In this document: positions 6,455-9,732 of the stretch, piece by piece
Layout: the number at the start of each line of letters is the position of its first letter
Numbering within the stretch: the stretch's first letter is position 1
Origin: JAHJQQ01 sp041739295
GTDB taxonomy: Bacteria; Pseudomonadota; Gammaproteobacteria; Thiohalobacterales; Thiohalobacteraceae
Length of the DNA stretch: 9,732 bases
Direction: 5' to 3'
NCBI GenBank assembly: GCA_041739295.1
Contig: JBGSOE010000095.1
Span: forward strand, 1 to 9,732
The notes under the pieces: model-generated
The model's database searches: none
What the model was told of the DNA's origin: nothing
Seen by the model: only the letters and a program-made list of their open reading frames with translations
Translations under genes and position numbers: made by a program

Positions 6455-6531
6455 TTCACACCAGAGATCGCGAAGAACACTGAGAACACTCATTAAAAAC
6501 TCTCTGTGATCTCTGTGCCCTCTGGTGTGAA
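6455..6531. repeat. Dispersed inverted repeat, copy C
   Basis: The ends TTCACACCAGAG (6455-6466) and CTCTGGTGTGAA (6520-6531) are perfect 12-base inverted repeats. The right inner arm carries CTCTGTG-type motifs. It starts 10 bases after the fusion-protein stop, the same distance as copy A from the exporter stop. It can fold into an mRNA hairpin but is not followed by a T-run; it might protect mRNA ends or attenuate transcription. Confidence 0.75.
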
Positions 6532-6554
6532 ATATCATTAAGGACATCATAACT

Positions 6555-6608
6555 ATGTACTTGGCAGGAATTATGTGCGTTGACGTTGATAGGAGGTTGT
6601 CTGCATGA
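6555..6608 (+). CDS. Possible 17-codon leader peptide coupled to the membrane-protein gene
   Basis: ATG 6555 opens a frame reading MYLAGIMCVDVDRRLSA that stops at TGA 6606-6608. The stop overlaps the next start as ATGA (6605-6608). AAGGA at 6539-6543 lies upstream at a rather long spacing of 11 bases. The frame contains the strong AGGAGG used by the next gene, so translating it could expose or block that site. It may equally be chance; only the overlap geometry supports it. Confidence 0.2.
   Translation: MYLAGIMCVDVDRRLSA
6591..6596 (+). promoter_or_regulatory. Strong ribosome binding site AGGAGG
   Basis: A full AGGAGG 8 bases before ATG 6605 fixes the start of the two-helix membrane protein. 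It is the best Shine-Dalgarno match among the genes of the secretion locus. Confidence 0.85.
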
Positions 6609-7192
6609 GTGGTCTTTATTTAATTGGTGTTATCGCGCTGTGGCTATGGCTGACGTCGCTGTTATGGAAAGGCTTCAAACGTCTGCGAGGCAGAACAGGT
6701 AAGCACACAACTGTCATAAACGTATTTGCATTGATACTCGCGCTGTTTTGGATAGGCACCTCGTTCTGGTATAGCGGAGGGCAAAAGATCTACTACGACC
6801 GGCAGGTTGAGAAGCTGTGCGCCGTCGATGGAGGAATCAAGGTGTATGAGACGGTGAATTTACCGGCGGATAAATTTAACCAGTGGGGTCAGATAAATTT
6901 CTTTAGGCCTAATAAAGGAGATGAAGCATTAGGTCCCGATTATATATACAAATCGGAATCGAAGTACCTCAGTAGTGGCGAGGACGGGCGAGTCGTTATT
7001 CTCCGTCATCACGACTCTGTCTATCGTCGATTAGATAGCAGACTCCTTGGTGAACAAATTGGATACGCAAGGAGAGGGGGTGATATTCCAGGACCATGGC
7101 ATCCATCGTCTTATGCATGTCCAAATTTCGGTAGTGATAGTGTTCTTAAACAAGTATTCGTTAGGCTTCAAGGACAGGGAGATAAGTCATGA
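6605..7192 (+). CDS. Two-helix membrane protein encoded with the RTX hydrolase; function unknown
   Basis: A 195-residue protein not assigned to a named family. Helix 1 spans about 4-21 and helix 2 about 37-56, joined by a strongly basic loop (KGFKRLRGRTGKH). By the positive-inside rule both ends should face the periplasm, leaving a soluble domain of about 140 residues there. That domain contains LCAVDGGIKVYETVNLP (71-87) and GGDIPGPWHPSSYACP (158-173); Cys72 and Cys172 could form a disulfide. The start follows a strong AGGAGG. The stop overlaps the RTX start by ATGA, so the two are probably made together. Its A+T content is visibly higher than the exporter genes: 22 G/C in the 60 bases from 6901, against 43 in the 60 from 4141. 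A role as immunity protein or dedicated partner of the hydrolase is an inference from linkage and topology. Confidence 0.85.
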   Translation: MSGLYLIGVIALWLWLTSLLWKGFKRLRGRTGKHTTVINVFALILALFWIGTSFWYSGGQKIYYDRQVEKLCAVDGGIKVYETVNLPADKFNQWGQINFFRPNKGDEALGPDYIYKSESKYLSSGEDGRVVILRHHDSVYRRLDSRLLGEQIGYARRGGDIPGPWHPSSYACPNFGSDSVLKQVFVRLQGQGDKS

Positions 7193-9732
7193 GTACAATC
7201 ACTGCGTATTTCGATCAGGCAGGGTTATCACTGGCGGCATATGCCAATCTCGCTATTGGCAATATAGATAATACTGGAGTTGCATCTTTGCAGAACGACG
7301 CAGGCATGTCTCAAGCCCAAGCCGCCGAATTCGCCTCGAACTGGCGTGTTATTGAACAATACAGCCCTACTGAGACCGTACCGTTCTACGATCACGATGG
7401 CGTCTTTGCCGGTTACATCGAACAATCCACCGGCCTGTCGGCAACGATCTTCGAACGACTCAATGAAGCAGGCAATCCTACTGGCGAACGACATCTCGCC
7501 GTGCGCGGCACGAACGATATCGCTGATATCACCACCGATCTCATCGACATTACGCTGCTCGGTACAGCGGAATATCAGAATCAATATACGCTGCTTGGTA
7601 CACGAGTCGGCGAGTGGTTGGTGGATGGTACGCTCTCATCGGGTTTCACTGTCACCGGTCACAGCCTGGGCGGATTTCTTGCTGGCGCACTGATATTGGA
7701 TTTTGCCACAGACATTTCACACGCCTATTTATACAACGCGCCAGGCGTGGGGGGTGGAATTTTGCCAGGATTGATGGCGCTGATGGGTTTGGAAACAGAA
7801 CCGACGCTCAATTTGTCGCTGGTGTCGAATCTGATTGCGGATGCAGGATTTTCACTTACAGCAGGTTTAGGGTTGGATTGGGGTGTGCCAATACCAGTGG
7901 GCATTGAGGATCAGGCACCCAATTACTTGGCAAACCACAGCATCATCCCGCTGACCGATTCCCTTGCCGTCTACGCTCTGTTTGGTGAGCTTTCCTCGTC
8001 CGCCAACATGGCGGACATCGGCTCGATTTTGAACGCCGCGAATAATCAGAACGACATGACCTTGGAGACCATGGTCAACGCGTTGGGGGATTTGTTTAAT
8101 GCAGGCTCAACAATTATCGGCAATGAAGACGATTTGCGCGATGCCCTCTATACACGCATTTTGGCTATCCAGGGAAGTGCGGTTTATATAGCTGCGCAAC
8201 AGGCATCAGACTTCACCGCAGTGGTTTCACTGGACCCGACCGACCCTGCGCAAGCTACCGACCCCACCCAATTGACCAATCTCGCGCAGTCCGATACTCC
8301 CGATGGCCTGGCCTATCGCTATGCCCTGGTAAACCTGCTGCCTTTCGTCATAAAGGGCGATGCCGCTCTCTATACCAACCACAACCTAAACGGTGAACTC
8401 GACCTCTACGACCCAGATACTCGTAAAGGCATAACCGCGTCTTATCTGGCTGATCGTGCAGAGATGCTGGCGTTGAAACTGAAATTCGACAGCGGTGAGC
8501 ACGACTCTAACGACTTCCTGTCGATTGGTGATAAACCTTATAGCGACGAGTGGGACAGCACAGATATACCAGGCGATTGGCGCTATGCCGACTACAGCAC
8601 AAGTGTCAATGGCGCACCGCTCAGTCTGTTCATCGATGGGGTGGGGGAAAGCACGTTTGGCGCTGACCCGGATCATCAGATTCTATTCGGAAGTGATGCT
8701 GACGATGGACTCGATGGTAAAGAGACTTCTGACCATCTATACGGTGGTGCTGGTGAAGACATGCTCTTTGGTTTCGAGGGTGACGACCGTCTAGAGGGTG
8801 GCGTGGGTGATGATATCCTCATGGGCGGACGTGATGATGATTATCTGGAGGGCGGCTTAGGCCACGATACCTACTTGTATCAAACCGGCGATGGTGTCGA
8901 TACGATTATCGATACCGATGGTGTTATAAAGTTTGACGGCGTTGTGATGAAGGGTGGTTCTGTATCCGAGACGGATGAAAACACGTTCATCAGTGACGAT
9001 GGTAACTATACATTCACTCGCGTAGAGACAGCGACTGGTACGGATGTATGGATCAATGGTGTCATAAAAATACTGGGCTACAAGCCGGGGGATCTTGGGA
9101 TTCTTTTGGGTGATCCGGCTGAAGAGCCGGTAACTTACCTCAACGTACATCTTGGGGATTTGAATTATCCCGCTGACTTGGATCGTGGCTACATTCCGGG
9201 GCCTGATGGTGTGCCTCGGGCATGGTCAAGGTATTTAGAATTCGTTGATGTTGGCGTTTTTGATACCACGTTCGATCCTGCTGTTCAGCTGTTAGACATT
9301 ACTATGGAGGGTGATAATTATATATTTGATCCTGAAGATGCAAATAGTTGGAAATTTGTTTCAGAGAACATCGTTGCCGAAGTCGAAGACTGGGACATCA
9401 CAACCGTCGGTGGTAGCGGAGGCGATCGGGTAACGACGGGAGATGGTAGCGATTTTGTTTCGACCCTGCCCTTCCGGCACTTTAACAACGGTGCCGATTC
9501 GCCCGATGATGTGAATATCATTCCCAATACATTTTGGATATACGTACCCGATGAGGCTGGTCCCGATTATGTTGATACCGGTGCCGGTCGTGATTTCACG
9601 CTGACCGATGGTGGTGATGACACGATCCTGTTGGGGAGTGGCCAAGACGCCGCCGCGGCAGGTAAAAGTGACGATACTATTGATGGCGGCGCCGATGGCG
9701 ATCTCCTCAGCGGCGGGCCGGGACGTGATTAC
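7189..9732 (+). CDS. RTX protein with N-terminal class-3-lipase-like hydrolase domain (3'-partial)
   Basis: Probable secreted cargo of this type I system. The frame is open from ATG 7189 to the window edge (848 codons, no stop), so the C-terminus with its secretion signal is missing. Residues about 1-270 form an alpha/beta-hydrolase domain of lipase class 3 type: AVRGTNDIADITTD (about 109-122), then the nucleophile elbow GHSLGG with Ser159. NHSIIPLTDSLAVY has His250 as candidate catalytic His; the catalytic Asp is not fixed. Calcium-binding RTX repeats (GGxGxDxLx type) fill about 519-560, e.g. GGAGEDMLF, followed by TYLYQTGDGVDTIID, typical of such repeats' C-terminal caps. A less familiar stretch (about 575-740) leads to more RTX-like sequence (about 745-756 and 795-848) that continues past the edge. 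A lipid or ester substrate is predicted; whether it is an enzyme, toxin or both is open. It is coupled to the preceding membrane-protein gene by ATGA. Confidence 0.92.
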   Translation, partial: MSTITAYFDQAGLSLAAYANLAIGNIDNTGVASLQNDAGMSQAQAAEFASNWRVIEQYSPTETVPFYDHDGVFAGYIEQSTGLSATIFERLNEAGNPTGERHLAVRGTNDIADITTDLIDITLLGTAEYQNQYTLLGTRVGEWLVDGTLSSGFTVTGHSLGGFLAGALILDFATDISHAYLYNAPGVGGGILPGLMALMGLETEPTLNLSLVSNLIADAGFSLTAGLGLDWGVPIPVGIEDQAPNYLANHSIIPLTDSLAVYALFGELSSSANMADIGSILNAANNQNDMTLETMVNALGDLFNAGSTIIGNEDDLRDALYTRILAIQGSAVYIAAQQASDFTAVVSLDPTDPAQATDPTQLTNLAQSDTPDGLAYRYALVNLLPFVIKGDAALYTNHNLNGELDLYDPDTRKGITASYLADRAEMLALKLKFDSGEHDSNDFLSIGDKPYSDEWDSTDIPGDWRYADYSTSVNGAPLSLFIDGVGESTFGADPDHQILFGSDADDGLDGKETSDHLYGGAGEDMLFGFEGDDRLEGGVGDDILMGGRDDDYLEGGLGHDTYLYQTGDGVDTIIDTDGVIKFDGVVMKGGSVSETDENTFISDDGNYTFTRVETATGTDVWINGVIKILGYKPGDLGILLGDPAEEPVTYLNVHLGDLNYPADLDRGYIPGPDGVPRAWSRYLEFVDVGVFDTTFDPAVQLLDITMEGDNYIFDPEDANSWKFVSENIVAEVEDWDITTVGGSGGDRVTTGDGSDFVSTLPFRHFNNGADSPDDVNIIPNTFWIYVPDEAGPDYVDTGAGRDFTLTDGGDDTILLGSGQDAAAAGKSDDTIDGGADGDLLSGGPGRDY
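8743..8907 (+). repeat. First RTX nonapeptide block within the hydrolase gene
   Basis: Codons 519-573 encode successive glycine/aspartate nonapeptides (GGAGEDMLF, GFEGDDRLE, GGVGDDILM, GGRDDDYLE, GGLGHDTYL) ending in the YQTGDGVDTI cap. In the RTX family these form a calcium-filled parallel beta-roll that folds after export. A second block begins near 9421 and is cut by the window edge. Confidence 0.9.

Noticed and set aside
4501..6531. CRISPR-like array
   Set aside because: Three related repeats are separated by whole genes, are palindromic and differ from one another; there are no regular spacers.
6455..6531. Intrinsic terminator after the fusion-protein gene
   Set aside because: The hairpin has a long loop and no T-run after its right arm, so it is recorded as a repeat. 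The same applies to the stem-loop at 2249-2272.
8386..9645. Several - strand frames of 70-97 codons opposite the RTX gene
   Set aside because: The + strand frame is continuously open with RTX motifs; the opposite frames result from its repetitive Gly/Asp codons.

Overview
This window looks like an accessory region of a proteobacterial chromosome, most likely a gammaproteobacterium. That placement is an inference from the HlyB/HlyD-type secretion genes, the proteobacterial-style palindromic repeats and the moderate G+C content; no sequence here fixes the species. All recognisable genes lie on the + strand. The first gene enters from the left edge and the last runs off the right edge.

Region 1 (1-1428) is the methyltransferase subunit gene (hsdM) of a type I restriction-modification system. 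It lacks its first few tens of codons because they lie outside the window. No specificity-subunit gene follows. Region 2 (1429-2336) has no intact gene. It holds short coding fragments and a pair of abutting miniature transposable elements flanked by TTAA. Removing both elements on paper, leaving one TTAA, restores a 57-codon reading frame, so they appear to have interrupted a small gene. An AT-rich leader with a perfect stem-loop then precedes region 3.

Region 3 (2337-9732) is a type I secretion locus. It encodes an HlyB-like ABC exporter with a degenerate C39 domain, an HlyD-like membrane fusion protein, a two-helix membrane protein of unknown function, and a large RTX protein. The RTX protein has an N-terminal class-3-lipase-like alpha/beta hydrolase domain (GHSLGG) and at least two blocks of glycine/aspartate-rich calcium-binding repeats. 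The stop of the membrane-protein gene overlaps the start of the RTX gene (ATGA), so the two are probably translated together. The outer membrane partner (TolC type) is not in the window.

An unrelated GxxExxY-family (PD-(D/E)XK-like) gene sits between the exporter and the fusion-protein gene. It is bracketed by copies of an imperfect inverted repeat with TCACACC...GGTGTGA ends. A third copy separates the fusion-protein gene from the membrane-protein/RTX pair. The locus therefore looks modular: conserved export machinery, an inserted GxxExxY cassette, and an exchangeable cargo pair. The working model is that the exporter and fusion protein secrete the RTX hydrolase, while the two-helix protein, perhaps with its main domain in the periplasm, protects the producer or assists the hydrolase. 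That last role is a hypothesis.
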